DNA from: Haloferax marinisediminis
Lineage (GTDB): Archaea > Halobacteriota > Halobacteria > Halobacteriales > Haloferacaceae
Length of the DNA: 64,000 nt
Assembly (NCBI RefSeq): GCF_009674585.1
Contig: NZ_WKJP01000001.1
Location: 620,001-684,000 of the forward strand
Reading direction: 5' to 3'
Part shown: piece after piece, positions 34,911 to 43,686 of the stretch
Layout: the number at the start of each line of letters is the position of its first letter
Numbering within the stretch: the first letter of the stretch is position 1
Notes under the pieces: model-generated
Told to the model about the DNA's origin: nothing
The model's database searches: none
Seen by the model: only the letters and a program-made list of their open reading frames with translations
Program-made: the position numbers and the translations under genes

Positions 34911-36257
34911 TCAGTTCGAGACCGGTTCGAGTTTCGCCGAGAAGTGCCGAAGTTCTTTCATCGGCGGTTCCTCGACGATTTCGAGGCCGTGGTACTCGTC
35001 GGCCGTCTCCATGACCTTCTCCGCCGTCTCGGCGATGTGTTCGAGGTGTTCGCGACTGTACGTCCGCCGCGGCAGTGCGAGGCGAACGAGGTCCGGGCGC
35101 TCAGTTCCCGGGAACGCGAATCCGCCGAGTTCGACGCCGCGGACACCGCCTTCGAGGTAGAGCGCGCAGACGAGTTCCTGTCCCGGATACTGCTCTTTCG
35201 GGATATGCGGGAACATCTCGCTCGCGTCGAGGTAGACTGCGTGCCCACCGGTCGGGAGGTAGACGGGGACTCCTGCTTCGGACAGCAAGTCACCGAGTTC
35301 GGCCACCTGTTCGACTCGGTCAGTCACGTACGGCGGCGCGACCGCTTCACGAAGGCCGACTGCCATCGCCTCGATGTCGCGACCCGAGAGCCCACCGTAC
35401 GTCGGGAAGCCTTCGAAGAGAATCGCTCGCTGTTTGGCGTGTTCGAACACCGTCTCGTCGCGCATGGCGGTGAACCCGCCGATGTTGACGAGGGCGTCCT
35501 TCTTGCCGGACATCGTGATAGCGTCGGCGTGGGCGAACTGTTCGCGGGCGATTTCGGCGACACTCCAGTCTTCGTATCCGGCCTCGTGTTCCTTGATGAA
35601 GTGTGCGTTCTCTGCGAACCGGCAGGCGTCGATGACGAACAGCGCGTCGATATCGTTGGCGAACTCGGCGACAGCGCGGATGTTCGCCATCGAGACGGGT
35701 TGGCCAGCGACAGAGTTGTTCGTAATCGTCTGGACGACGACCGGAATCGCGTCTTCGCCGACCTCTTCGACGAGCGCGTATCCCGCGTCGATGTCGAAGT
35801 TCCCCTTGAACTTCTCGTTCGAGTTCGGGTCACGGGAGGCCGGAGACGGACAGTCGACGGGTTCTGCGCCCTGATTGACGACGTGTGCCCGCGTCGTGTC
35901 GAAGTGCGAGTTGTTCGGGACGACGTCGCCTTCCTCCAGGAGGACGCCGTAGAGGACGTTCTCTGCGCCACGTCCCTGATGCGTCGGGATGACGTACTCG
36001 AAGCCCATCACGTCGTGGACGGACGCGGCGAGTCTCGCGAACGACTCGCTCCCGGCGTAGGCTTCGTCACCGCGAATCATCGCGGCCCACTGCTCGGCAG
36101 ACATCGTTCCCGTTCCTGAGTCCGTCAGTAAGTCGATGTAGACGTCACGAGCGTCGAGGTTGAACACGTTGTACCCTGCCCGTTCGAGGGCGGCCTCTCG
36201 CTCTTCACGAGAGGGAAGTTCGATGGGTTCGACCATCTTCGCTTTGTACGAGCGCAT
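34911..36257 (-). CDS. tnaA: Tryptophanase / tyrosine phenol-lyase family
   Basis: A 448-residue PLP beta-eliminating lyase that splits tryptophan to indole, pyruvate and ammonia. Marks: 'YVIPTHQGRGAENVLYGVLL', 'TNNSVAGQPVSMANIRAV', 'FVIDACRFAENAHFIKE' and the PLP lysine in 'TMSGKKDALVNIGG'. The ATG at 36257 ('MRSYKAKMVEPIE') follows a minus-strand TATA-like element (GTACTATTCTTC, 36282-36293) by about 30 bases, so the longer open frame is rejected. In H. volcanii the equivalent promoter is strongly induced by tryptophan (established knowledge). Confidence 0.93.
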   Translation of the reverse strand: MRSYKAKMVEPIELPSREEREAALERAGYNVFNLDARDVYIDLLTDSGTGTMSAEQWAAMIRGDEAYAGSESFARLAASVHDVMGFEYVIPTHQGRGAENVLYGVLLEEGDVVPNNSHFDTTRAHVVNQGAEPVDCPSPASRDPNSNEKFKGNFDIDAGYALVEEVGEDAIPVVVQTITNNSVAGQPVSMANIRAVAEFANDIDALFVIDACRFAENAHFIKEHEAGYEDWSVAEIAREQFAHADAITMSGKKDALVNIGGFTAMRDETVFEHAKQRAILFEGFPTYGGLSGRDIEAMAVGLREAVAPPYVTDRVEQVAELGDLLSEAGVPVYLPTGGHAVYLDASEMFPHIPKEQYPGQELVCALYLEGGVRGVELGGFAFPGTERPDLVRLALPRRTYSREHLEHIAETAEKVMETADEYHGLEIVEEPPMKELRHFSAKLEPVSN

Positions 36258-36281
36258 ACTCCGAAACACACCCGCGAGTGT

Positions 36282-36293
36282 GAAGAATAGTAC
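36282..36293 (-). promoter_or_regulatory. Probable tnaA promoter element
   Basis: Minus-strand GTACTATTCTTC, about 30 bases before the tnaA ATG. The 211-bp gap to lysC contains no gene and should hold the tryptophan-responsive control region. Confidence 0.55.
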
Positions 36294-36468
36294 AGGCGGA
36301 AAAACGGGGGACTGCGAGCGTTTCCCGGCGTTTGTGGACGACACTGTACATCGGTGCTGTCGGTCTACTGAACACCACTCGCGAGGGTCGTGACTGGTCG
36401 AGCGCAGGACAGAAGAGATGGGTCGTCACCGACGAGAAAAGCGTCCCACTCGGGGACGAGCAGTCGGA

Positions 36469-37647
36469 TTAGAACTCTTGTTGGATGATTTCGAGTGTGT
36501 CTTCGCGGTCGTCCCACGCGACGAAGATAGCGACGGACGTCGCCGACGTGATGACGTCGTGGATGTTGATGCCGGCGTCAGAGAGCGGTTGGACGATGTC
36601 GAGGATGACGCCCGGTCGGTTCGGCAGTTCGCCACCGGTGACGCGGATGACGGCGATGTCGTCTTCGACGGTGACAGAAGAGAGTGCCTCGTCGGCGACA
36701 ACACGGTCGTGGAGGACCGCTTCGGCCTGATTGGCGGACTCTTCGAGGACGTACATCGTGATGGAGTCCATCCCCGAGGCGACCGAGTCGACGTTGATGT
36801 TCTCGTCGCGCAGCGCGACAGCGAGGTCAGCGAGGATGCCCGGTCGGTTCCGAATCGCTCGGCCCGCGACGGTGAGACAGGCCAGCGGTTCTTCTTGCAT
36901 GTCGATGAGGTTGTGGAACTCACCTTCGATGAGCGTCCCACCGGTGAGGAGGTCACCGTGCTGGTAGTGGACGACACGAACGTCGAGGTCTTCGTCCTTG
37001 TACGAGAGCGCAGACGGCGCGACGACTTCGGCGCCACGGAACGAGAGGTTCCGGAGTTCGTCGACAGTGATACGGCCGACGTTTCGCGCACCTTCGACGA
37101 CCCGTGGGTCGCCCGTCATGACGCCTTCCACGTCGGTCACGATGACGACTTCGTCGGCGTCCATGTACTTGCCGAGCATGACGGCGGTCGTGTCGGACCC
37201 ACCGCGGCCGAGCGTCGTGACCTCGCCTTCGAGGTTCTGTGCGAGGAAGCCCGTGATGACCGGGACGACGCCATCTAACTCCTCGGCGAGTTCGGCGGCG
37301 CGTCGCTGGGTCTCTTCGACGTCGACTTCGCCGAGGTCGTTCGTGATGACCGGCCAGTCGTCTGCGCCGGGTTCGACGAACAGGGCGTCGACGCCGCGGG
37401 CCGTGAGGGCCGCCTTCAGCATCCGGACGCTCGTCCGTTCGCCCATCGAGACGATTTCTGCGCGGTCTTTGTCGTCCGCCTCGAACTTGATTTCGTCGAG
37501 GAGGTCGTCGGTCGTCGACCCCATCGCGGAGGCGACGACGGCGATTTCGTGTCCTTTCTCGACGGCCGCCGCGATGGAATCTGCGGCGCGGTTGATTCGG
37601 TCACCGCTCCCGAGAGAGGTGCCGCCGAACTTCGCGACTACGCGCAT
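36469..37647 (-). CDS. lysC: Aspartate kinase
   Basis: A 392-residue aspartate kinase, first step from aspartate to lysine, threonine and methionine. N-terminal 'VVAKFGGTSLGSGDRI', 'VVASAMGSTTDDL', 'RGGSDTTAVMLGKYMDADEV' and 'VIVTDVEGVMTGDPR' form the kinase domain. Two C-terminal ACT domains ('CLTVAGRAIRNRPGILADLA', 'AVIRVTGGELPNRPGVILDI') suggest feedback control by amino acids. metY and metX of the same pathway lie at the right end of the window. Confidence 0.95.
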   Translation of the reverse strand: MRVVAKFGGTSLGSGDRINRAADSIAAAVEKGHEIAVVASAMGSTTDDLLDEIKFEADDKDRAEIVSMGERTSVRMLKAALTARGVDALFVEPGADDWPVITNDLGEVDVEETQRRAAELAEELDGVVPVITGFLAQNLEGEVTTLGRGGSDTTAVMLGKYMDADEVVIVTDVEGVMTGDPRVVEGARNVGRITVDELRNLSFRGAEVVAPSALSYKDEDLDVRVVHYQHGDLLTGGTLIEGEFHNLIDMQEEPLACLTVAGRAIRNRPGILADLAVALRDENINVDSVASGMDSITMYVLEESANQAEAVLHDRVVADEALSSVTVEDDIAVIRVTGGELPNRPGVILDIVQPLSDAGINIHDVITSATSVAIFVAWDDREDTLEIIQQEF

Positions 37648-37800
37648 CGTTCCTCCGGATTGCTGCGCTTCGACGCTTGGTGCTCAATCATGCGAGGGGC
37701 TAACGCGGGGGGACGTATAACTATGTCCTCTTTTTCAACCGTTGCCGACATCCCGAAATCCGGGTGCGAGACGGTCCCTACCCGCTCTCTCGGTGCGGAG

Positions 37801-37807
37801 GTTTATC
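37801..37807 (+). promoter_or_regulatory. TATA-like box for the GNAT gene
   Basis: GTTTATC lies 25-31 bases before the ATG at 37832. Confidence 0.5.
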
Positions 37808-37831
37808 AACGAAGCAGCGGAACGTTCAAGC

Positions 37832-38260
37832 ATGGAAGTCAGAGACGCCGTCGACTCCGACGCTGAGGCGCTCGCCGCCGTCGCCAACGCGCCGATACGA
37901 GCGATGCGTCGGTTGATACGGCATCGAACCGTTCGTGTTGCGACGGACGACACCGGTGCCGACCCACACGCGGACGCCCCGGCGGCGGACGAACCGATTC
38001 TCGGGTTCGTCGGGTTCGACGTTCGAGACGGCGTCGTCCACATCACTCGTCTCGACGGAACCGATGATGCGGCACGTCGGCTCCTCGAAGAACCACTCCG
38101 ATTCGCGAGCGCAGAGGGACTCCCAGTGGAAGTTCTCGTCCTCGAATCCGAACCATCGCTCCGCGAGGCAGTGACGAGCGCCGGGTTCGAACAGGTCAGC
38201 GACGGACCGCGGTTCGACGGCTATCCGACGGTTCGGTATCGACTCTCCGACACGGTGTAA
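37832..38260 (+). CDS. GNAT-like N-acetyltransferase
   Basis: A 142-residue protein with GNAT character: 'MEVRDAVDSDAEALAAVANA' as first strand and helix, 'ILGFVGFDVRDGVVHITRLD', 'RRLLEEPLRFASAEGLPVEV' and 'EPSLREAVTSAGFEQV' at the end. The acetyl-CoA loop (RxxGxG/A) is weak, so activity is uncertain. The ATG is set by the TATA position; the frame is open 30 codons upstream. It is divergent from lysC. Confidence 0.72.
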   Translation: MEVRDAVDSDAEALAAVANAPIRAMRRLIRHRTVRVATDDTGADPHADAPAADEPILGFVGFDVRDGVVHITRLDGTDDAARRLLEEPLRFASAEGLPVEVLVLESEPSLREAVTSAGFEQVSDGPRFDGYPTVRYRLSDTV

Positions 38261-38280
38261 CCGACCGAGGGTAAACGAGA

Positions 38281-38304
38281 GTTCGAGTGGAAGCGAAGGG
38301 GTTC
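38281..38304 (-). promoter_or_regulatory. ORB-like element, reverse orientation
   Basis: GTTCGAGTGGAAGCGAAGGGGTTC: keeps the GGAA-CGAAGGGG core with one change (G for A). It lies between the GNAT gene and polD1, 4 kb from orc1. Confidence 0.55.
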
Positions 38305-38365
38305 AGTCGTCCGCAGTCGGTGCGTCAGATACGCCCTCTGAGAGGCGTGGACACACACGCTGAAC

Positions 38366-39922
38366 TCAGGAGAACTTCCTGACCGTCATGTTCAGCGTGT
38401 CGAGGTCGACGATGGGTGCGTACCCCGAATCGGGGTCGATATTGACGGATTTCTGGAAGTCGGTCTGTGACTGCCAACAGCCGGAGTTGACCGCGAGGAC
38501 GTTGTGGTACTTGCCCCACCCGAGTTTGTGGACGTGGCCGGTGTGGAAGATGTCCGGCACGTCTTCCATGACGAGGTAGTCGAGTTTTTCGGGGGCGAGA
38601 CGTGTGTGACCACCGAACTGCGGGGCGACGTGGCGCTTTTTGAGTAGCTGGTACATCGCCTTGTGCGGTTCGTCGTAACTCGCTTTCTCCGCGGGGAGTT
38701 CGGCGATGACCTCGTCCAGCGAGACACCGTGGTACATGAGGATGTTGACGCCTTCGAGCGTGACCATCGATGGATTACTCGTGATTTTGGCGTCGTGGGC
38801 GGACATGATGTCGCGAAGTTCGTCGTCGAATCCCGGTTGTGGTTCCGCGAGGCGAACCGCGTCGTGGTTGCCCGGAATCATCACGATGTCGAGGTCGCCC
38901 GGAACCGACTTGAGGTGCTCCGAGAACGTCTCGTACTGGTCGTAGATGTCGATGACGTCGAGTTCTTCGTCCTGATTCGGGTAGACACCGACACCTTCGA
39001 CCATGTCACCGGCGATGAGCAGATACTCGACGTGCTCTGCTTCCTCGGTGTGAAGCCAATCGGCGAACCGATTCCACGCCTCGGCCATGAACTCTTGACT
39101 GCCGACGTGGACGTCCGAGATGAGCGCCGCCTGCACGTGGCGGTCTGCAGTGTTCGGCCTGTGGCCCCGTGGAACGTCCGGGAAGTGCATCGAGTCGACG
39201 AAGAGGATACCCGCGTCGCCCGAAAGCGTCCCTTGCACCGCGATACACTCGTCTAAGAGGAGTTCGTTGACGTACGACGCGATGTCTTTGTCCTTCATCA
39301 CGAGACACGGGAACGTCCCGGTCGTGTCTTCGAGTTCGACAATCCAGTGGCCACTCTTCGTCGAGCGAACGTCGTTGACGAGACCGATGAGTTCGGCATC
39401 CTCGCCACCAGACATCTTGGAGATGGCCTTCGCCGGACGGTGGTTGACGCGCCCGCGCAGCATCTTCGAGAGTTTCTCGTACCGGTCGCGGAACACCTTC
39501 ACGAAGTCGTCGTACTCGCCAGTTCCGGTCGACTGGCCGGTCATGTCGTTCGCGATTTCGAGCGACCGAAGAGTGGGGTCTGTCGTTCGCCCACCTGCCG
39601 AGACCTTCGCTTCGTTTGGAGTCGATTTACCAACAGGTTCGGACCCCTCTCCCGATGTTGCAGCGGAAACAGAGGGGTCTGTCGCAGCGGCAGCACTCGG
39701 GGCCGCAGTTCCCGGAGGGTCCGCGGCGGGTGCAGACGCGAGCACCTCGCGGACGTGGTCAGCAGTGATACGAAGCGCGTCGTCCGGGACCGAGTCGACG
39801 ACCTGGGCGAGTGTCACACCCGGGTCGTCCGACCCAGCGATGAGCGTCACGGCCTCGCGTTCGGCGTTGTAGCCGCGACTGACGAGTGCCCGGACGATGC
39901 GCGCCGGCGTCTCCAGTGGCAC
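38366..39922 (-). CDS. polD1: DNA polymerase D small subunit (DP1)
   Basis: A 518-residue small subunit of the archaeal replicative polymerase PolD, carrying the 3'-5' exonuclease. After an N-terminal helical part ('MPLETPARIVRALVSRGYNA') and a low-complexity Ala/Ser/Pro linker, an OB fold ('LIGLVNDVRSTKSGHWIVEL') leads into a calcineurin-like phosphoesterase domain with 'ISDVHVGSQEF', 'IAGDMVEGVG', 'IPGNHDAVR', 'MYHGVS' and 'HTGHVHKLG', all metal motifs intact. The start is the GTG at 39922, supported by a minus-strand TATA-like ctttttgc (39945-39952). It shares a short divergent promoter region with sec11. Confidence 0.95.
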   Translation of the reverse strand: MPLETPARIVRALVSRGYNAEREAVTLIAGSDDPGVTLAQVVDSVPDDALRITADHVREVLASAPAADPPGTAAPSAAAATDPSVSAATSGEGSEPVGKSTPNEAKVSAGGRTTDPTLRSLEIANDMTGQSTGTGEYDDFVKVFRDRYEKLSKMLRGRVNHRPAKAISKMSGGEDAELIGLVNDVRSTKSGHWIVELEDTTGTFPCLVMKDKDIASYVNELLLDECIAVQGTLSGDAGILFVDSMHFPDVPRGHRPNTADRHVQAALISDVHVGSQEFMAEAWNRFADWLHTEEAEHVEYLLIAGDMVEGVGVYPNQDEELDVIDIYDQYETFSEHLKSVPGDLDIVMIPGNHDAVRLAEPQPGFDDELRDIMSAHDAKITSNPSMVTLEGVNILMYHGVSLDEVIAELPAEKASYDEPHKAMYQLLKKRHVAPQFGGHTRLAPEKLDYLVMEDVPDIFHTGHVHKLGWGKYHNVLAVNSGCWQSQTDFQKSVNIDPDSGYAPIVDLDTLNMTVRKFS

Positions 39923-40001
39923 ACGCCGAAATCCGCGGAGCGGAGCAAAAAGGGTGCCGAAACCCAGAACGTTGAAACCCAGTCCGGGTAAATTGGAGGT
40001 G

Positions 40002-40856
40002 ATGAGTGCCGACGACGGTCCCCCGGTCCCCGGAAAACCACGGGGTGGCCCTGACCCCGACGAAGGGTTGCTCAAACGCCTCCGAACGGCGGACGATGGC
40101 CCACTGCTGTTCATCCGTGAAGCGTTGATAAGCGCGTTCACGGTGGTAGCCGTCGGCTTCCTTCTGTTCGCCATCAGTGGCGTCTGGCCCCCGATGGTCG
40201 CCGTCGAGAGCGGAAGCATGGAACCACACATGCACAAAGGTGACCTCGTGTTCATCACCGGCCCAGACCGGTACTCCCCCGACGCGGCCATCGAAGGAAC
40301 GTCCGTCGTCACCGCCGAGACCGGTGCAGCGGTCGGCTATCGGACGTTCGGTGGGAACGGAAACGTCATCGTCTACGACAACCCGGGTGTCGGCGGACCA
40401 CCGATCATCCATCGCGCGATGCTCTGGGTCGAAGAGGGTGAAAACTGGTACGACAGAGCCAACCCAGCGTATGTGTCGGCCGATAGCTGTGCCGAGCTCG
40501 CCAACTGTCCAGCCGAGTACTCCGGGTTCATCACCAAGGGAGACAACAACCCGCGCTACGACCAGGTGAGTGGAATCAGCGAGCCGGTTCGACCTGAGTG
40601 GGTCCAAGGTGTCGCCCGCATCCGCATCCCGTTCCTCGGCTGGGTCCGGCTGACCCTCGCGAGCACGTTGTCGACGACGACACCAATCGGTCCGGTTCCA
40701 GTCGAGCAGGCACTGGCTCCCATGGAGCAGACACCGTCACCCTTCGAGCAGACAGTAGCACCCTTTGAGCAACCACTAGCACCCTTCGAACAGACCACGC
40801 CGCTCACCGAACCCACCAGTCCGGTACACGACGCACAGCGCTCGCTCGCGGCGTAA
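40002..40856 (+). CDS. sec11: Signal peptidase I (Sec11) with heptad repeat tail
   Basis: A 284-residue archaeal type I signal peptidase. One membrane segment ('ALISAFTVVAVGFLLFAISG') is followed by the catalytic Ser72 in 'VESGSMEPHMH', His137 in 'IIHRAM' and Asp181 in 'TKGDNN', the Ser-His-Asp type of archaea. The C-terminus carries five 7-residue units (residues 234-268: 'VEQALAP', 'MEQTPSP', 'FEQTVAP', 'FEQPLAP', 'FEQTTPL') encoded by 21-bp repeats at 40701-40805. This tail is not part of the catalytic domain. The GGAGGTG right before the ATG is too close to be a normal Shine-Dalgarno. Confidence 0.93.
   Translation: MSADDGPPVPGKPRGGPDPDEGLLKRLRTADDGPLLFIREALISAFTVVAVGFLLFAISGVWPPMVAVESGSMEPHMHKGDLVFITGPDRYSPDAAIEGTSVVTAETGAAVGYRTFGGNGNVIVYDNPGVGGPPIIHRAMLWVEEGENWYDRANPAYVSADSCAELANCPAEYSGFITKGDNNPRYDQVSGISEPVRPEWVQGVARIRIPFLGWVRLTLASTLSTTTPIGPVPVEQALAPMEQTPSPFEQTVAPFEQPLAPFEQTTPLTEPTSPVHDAQRSLAA
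40701..40805 (+). repeat. Five 21-bp tandem repeats in sec11
   Basis: In-frame 21-bp units, each with a GAGCAG or variant (GAGCAA, GAACAG) and mostly ending CCC. They encode the heptad tail. Third-position differences between units with kept Glu-Gln and Pro suggest the peptide is under selection. Confidence 0.85.
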
Positions 40857-40895
40857 GGAGTCAGAAGTTTTCTCGCGAGTCGTCTCTGTCTCAGT

Positions 40896-42491
40896 TCAGT
40901 TGTCGAACCGCGCCTGCACGAACGGTTGCGCGCTCTCGATGTCGCCGAGGCGCGAGTCGGTGAGTAAGACGGCCTCGGTCTCGTCGATGGGGACTGAGAG
41001 ACTGATCTCCTTCGTTCGGCCGTAGCGTCCTTTCGAGACGACGACAGCGTTGACGATACCGAGCATGTCGAGTTCCGAGATGAGGTCGGTCACGCGACGC
41101 TGTGTGAGTACGTCGGCGTCGATCTCCTCGCAGAGGCGCTTGTAGATGTTGAACACCTCGCCGGTGTTGATGTTGCGAACGCCGTTCTTCTCGAGGAGGA
41201 TGATAGCGAAGAGGACGATTTTCGACTGCGTGGGGAGCGTCCGGACGACTTCGACGACGCGGTCGAGTTCTATCTTGTCCTGTGCCTGTCGGACGTGCGC
41301 CTCTTCGACCGTGTCGGCCTGTCCGCGCTCGGCGAGTTCACCGGCAGTCCGAAGCAAGTCGAGGGCACGGCGGGCGTCACCGTGTTCCTGTGCGGCGAAC
41401 GCAGCACACAGCGGGATGACGTCGTCGGTCAACGCGCCGCCTTTGAACGCCACGTCGGCGCGGTGCTGGAGAATGTCGCGAAGTTGGTTCGCGTCGTACG
41501 GGGGGAAGACGATCTCCTCCTCACCGAGACTCGACTTGACTCGTGGGTCGAGGAAGTCAGTGAACTTCAGGTCGTTCGAGATACCCATGATGGAGATACG
41601 CGAGTTGGTGAGTTCCGAGTTCATCCGAGAGAGGTTGTAGAGCGTGTCGTCGCCCGATTTCTCGACGAGTTTGTCGATTTCGTCGAGCATGATGACGACC
41701 ACCCGTTCTTTGTAGTCGACGGCGTCGAAGAACGTCGTATAGACGCGGTCGGTGGGCCACCCTGTCATCGGGACGGTCTCCATCTCGTCGGCGTCGGTCT
41801 CCAACTCTTCTGCGCGTTCGTCTATCTCCGCGATAGAGTCGTACGGCGTGTCGACGAGCGCGTTCGGGTCTTCGGTCGCTCGCGTGCGCATCTCGTCGAG
41901 TCGGTCGAGTTCGGCTTCGATGCGTTCGAAGTTCTTCTCGATGAACTTGTTCGCGAGTTGTGCGAGCACGCGATACTGCGTGTCCGTCACCTCGCAATTG
42001 ATGTACTCGACTTCACACGGGACGTCGTACTTCTGGGAGGTGGACTCCAGTTCCTGACTCACGAACTTCGCGCTCGCGGTCTTTCCGGTCCCGGTCTTTC
42101 CGTAGATGAGAATGTTCGACGGCGTCTCGCCCCGAAGTGCAGAGACGAGAATCGTCGCCATCTGGTTGATTTGGTCGGTACGGTGGGGAAGTTCGTGTGG
42201 CGTGTACGAGGGGCGAAGCACCTCTTTGTTCTCGAAGATTGGTTCTCCCGCGAGAAGGTCGTCGAACAGACCCTTCGACCCCTCGTCGTCGTTCAAGACG
42301 ACTTTGTCGAGTCCCACGTCGGGGTCTTTGTGCTGGTCTACGTCGTCCGGAACCTCGGTATCCGGGCCGATACTCGCCTGGATATCGATATCCTCGGCGG
42401 ATACGTCGGTCGACTCCGCGTCTCCGTTACGCGCAGTGTCGTCCGCCTCTTCTCGTCGGTTACCACCTTGTGAATTTTCGTCCTCGCCCAT
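40896..42491 (-). CDS. orc1: Orc1/Cdc6 replication initiator
   Basis: A 531-residue AAA+ initiator that binds ORB elements and recruits the MCM helicase. Walker A 'YGKTGTGKTASA', Walker B 'VVVIMLDEIDKL', sensor 1 'SIMGISNDLKF', and a C-terminal winged helix ('LCEEIDADVLTQRRVTDLIS'). It is longer than the usual 400 or so residues because of an acidic N-terminal extension of about 85 residues, which is low-complexity and probably disordered. Its start lies only 7 bases from an ORB element, so autoregulation is likely. It is the gene on the left side of the origin. Confidence 0.97.
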   Translation of the reverse strand: MGEDENSQGGNRREEADDTARNGDAESTDVSAEDIDIQASIGPDTEVPDDVDQHKDPDVGLDKVVLNDDEGSKGLFDDLLAGEPIFENKEVLRPSYTPHELPHRTDQINQMATILVSALRGETPSNILIYGKTGTGKTASAKFVSQELESTSQKYDVPCEVEYINCEVTDTQYRVLAQLANKFIEKNFERIEAELDRLDEMRTRATEDPNALVDTPYDSIAEIDERAEELETDADEMETVPMTGWPTDRVYTTFFDAVDYKERVVVIMLDEIDKLVEKSGDDTLYNLSRMNSELTNSRISIMGISNDLKFTDFLDPRVKSSLGEEEIVFPPYDANQLRDILQHRADVAFKGGALTDDVIPLCAAFAAQEHGDARRALDLLRTAGELAERGQADTVEEAHVRQAQDKIELDRVVEVVRTLPTQSKIVLFAIILLEKNGVRNINTGEVFNIYKRLCEEIDADVLTQRRVTDLISELDMLGIVNAVVVSKGRYGRTKEISLSVPIDETEAVLLTDSRLGDIESAQPFVQARFDN

Positions 42492-42498
42492 CGTGTAT

Positions 42499-42520
42499 AC
42501 CCCTTCGTTTCAAGTGGAAC
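42499..42520 (+). promoter_or_regulatory. ORB element beside orc1
   Basis: ACCCCTTCGTTT then CAAGTGGAAC, 7 bases before the orc1 start codon. A strong match to the archaeal origin recognition box. Confidence 0.85.
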
Positions 42521-43148
42521 GGACGCCCAAAACGGCATAGAGAGAGTACGAGGCCGGCGATATCCGGCATCTACTCGTGAAGCCACAGAAGGCGCTTCCA
42601 GATGATGCAAAGGAACCAAACGAACAGTTGGTACAAAAATCTTACTTCTCCGACTCGTCACCCCGTCGAACAGCCAAAAATCGAGGGACGGGAACGATTT
42701 CGACACGAGAAGCCGTCTGTTCTGAAATCAGGTGAATCGGGCAAATGAATCGGGCAGGTGAGTCTGAGAACACGTCACGACAGCCTGATAGAACGTCACG
42801 GCAACCCAATAGGATGCCACCAGAACCAGACAGGGTGCGCTACCACACTTGTGTGGAGACCGAGCCAACGAGACACTCAGCTGAAGAAGTCCACAGGGGA
42901 GTCAGTTGTGTTGGGGTGAGTGGTGTGTGGACCCGAAAGGGTGGGGGAGTGAACGCGACGAAGACCGAGAGTGTCGACGTCGACGCGAAACCGCGCGCAC
43001 TGCGAACTCGTCGGTCGGTGACGCGTGTTCAGCGAGTTCTTCACTGAGTTTCGATCTCACGACGCCGACAGAACTGTCGTCTCGTGGTGGGGGAGTCGTC
43101 GAGTTGGAAGGTCTGTCTGGAGGCCGACGCGAAAAATTGGCGTGGCCG

Positions 43149-43170
43149 ACCCCTCTATTTCGTGTGCAAT
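43149..43170 (+). promoter_or_regulatory. Degenerate ORB-like element
   Basis: ACCCCTCTATTTCGTGTGCAAT. The C-run, TTTC and TG-AA spacing are kept; the AAGGGG complement is altered. It resembles the elements at 43228 and 46190. Confidence 0.5.
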
Positions 43171-43227
43171 CGGCGAAAATCGTCTATCGAATAATTCGCT
43201 GGAGAGAAGTGTTCTCTCGGTGGATTA

Positions 43228-43249
43228 ACCCCCTCGTTTCCTGTGCAAT
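43228..43249 (+). promoter_or_regulatory. Degenerate ORB-like element
   Basis: ACCCCCTCGTTTC then CTGTGCAAT, closer to the consensus than the one 79 bp upstream and sharing its TGTGCAAT end. Confidence 0.6.
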
Positions 43250-43302
43250 TAAGTCCCGATTCTCCAGTTCGACGGGAAACCCTTGGTTGTCGATTGCCCC
43301 AC

Positions 43303-43324
43303 ACCCCTTCGTTTCGGGTGGAGT
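43303..43324 (+). promoter_or_regulatory. Strong ORB, left of the unwinding region
   Basis: ACCCCTTCGTTTC then GGGTGGAGT. It faces the AT-rich block and is paired with the inverted element at 43498. Confidence 0.85.
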
Positions 43325-43359
43325 CGCTCGAAGGTGGACCCGGGGTCTCAGGGGTTTCT

Positions 43360-43455
43360 AGAAGCAGGTGGTTTTATTACACGAAATGTGCAACCATAAC
43401 CGTAGTAGAGAAAAGTGCGTTATTATTGTGGGGTTGGATGCTAGAATTAACATCC
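43360..43455. other. AT-rich block, probable DNA unwinding element
   Basis: Contains GGTTTTATTACACG, AACCATAACCG, GCGTTATTATTG and TAGAATTAAC, well above the AT level of the surroundings. It lies between the two strongest oppositely oriented ORBs. Confidence 0.7.
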
Positions 43456-43497
43456 GAACGCCGTCTAGCGGTTACCCCCGCCCCACCCCTTCGGCCC

Positions 43498-43525
43498 GTT
43501 CCACCTGAAACGAAGGGGTGGGGGT
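43498..43525 (-). promoter_or_regulatory. Strong ORB with G-rich tail, reverse orientation
   Basis: GTTCCACCTGAAACGAAGGG, then GTGGGGGT. The G-rich tail is a feature reported for haloarchaeal ORBs. It is mirrored a few bases on by TTGACCCCC. Confidence 0.87.
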
Positions 43526-43662
43526 GTTGACCCCCGATTGTTTCTAGTCCATCGCCACCGACAGGATGGATCCAACTTCGCTCCACTCGCTGTGGCTCCG
43601 TCTCTCCACATCGCTTTCTTGTCGACTCCGGGTGAGATTGGCGCCCACACGAAACAGACCGG

Positions 43663-43686
43663 CTTCCACTCGAAGCGGAGTGGGTG
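43663..43686 (-). promoter_or_regulatory. Degenerate ORB-like element, reverse orientation
   Basis: CTTCCACTCGAAGCGGAGTG, then GGTG; it differs from a good ORB by a few G-for-A changes. Confidence 0.45.

Noticed and set aside
43267-43287. A further ORB in reverse orientation
   Set aside because: Only the GTTC-AC-GGAAAC half fits; the AAGGGG part is missing.
42906-43361. A 151-codon frame inside the origin
   Set aside because: No start signal, crosses three ORB-like elements, composition unlike a haloarchaeal protein.
43483-43497. ORB-like CCCCACCCCTTCGG next to the strong reverse ORB
   Set aside because: The C-run and TTCG are present but GTTTC and the distal half are not.
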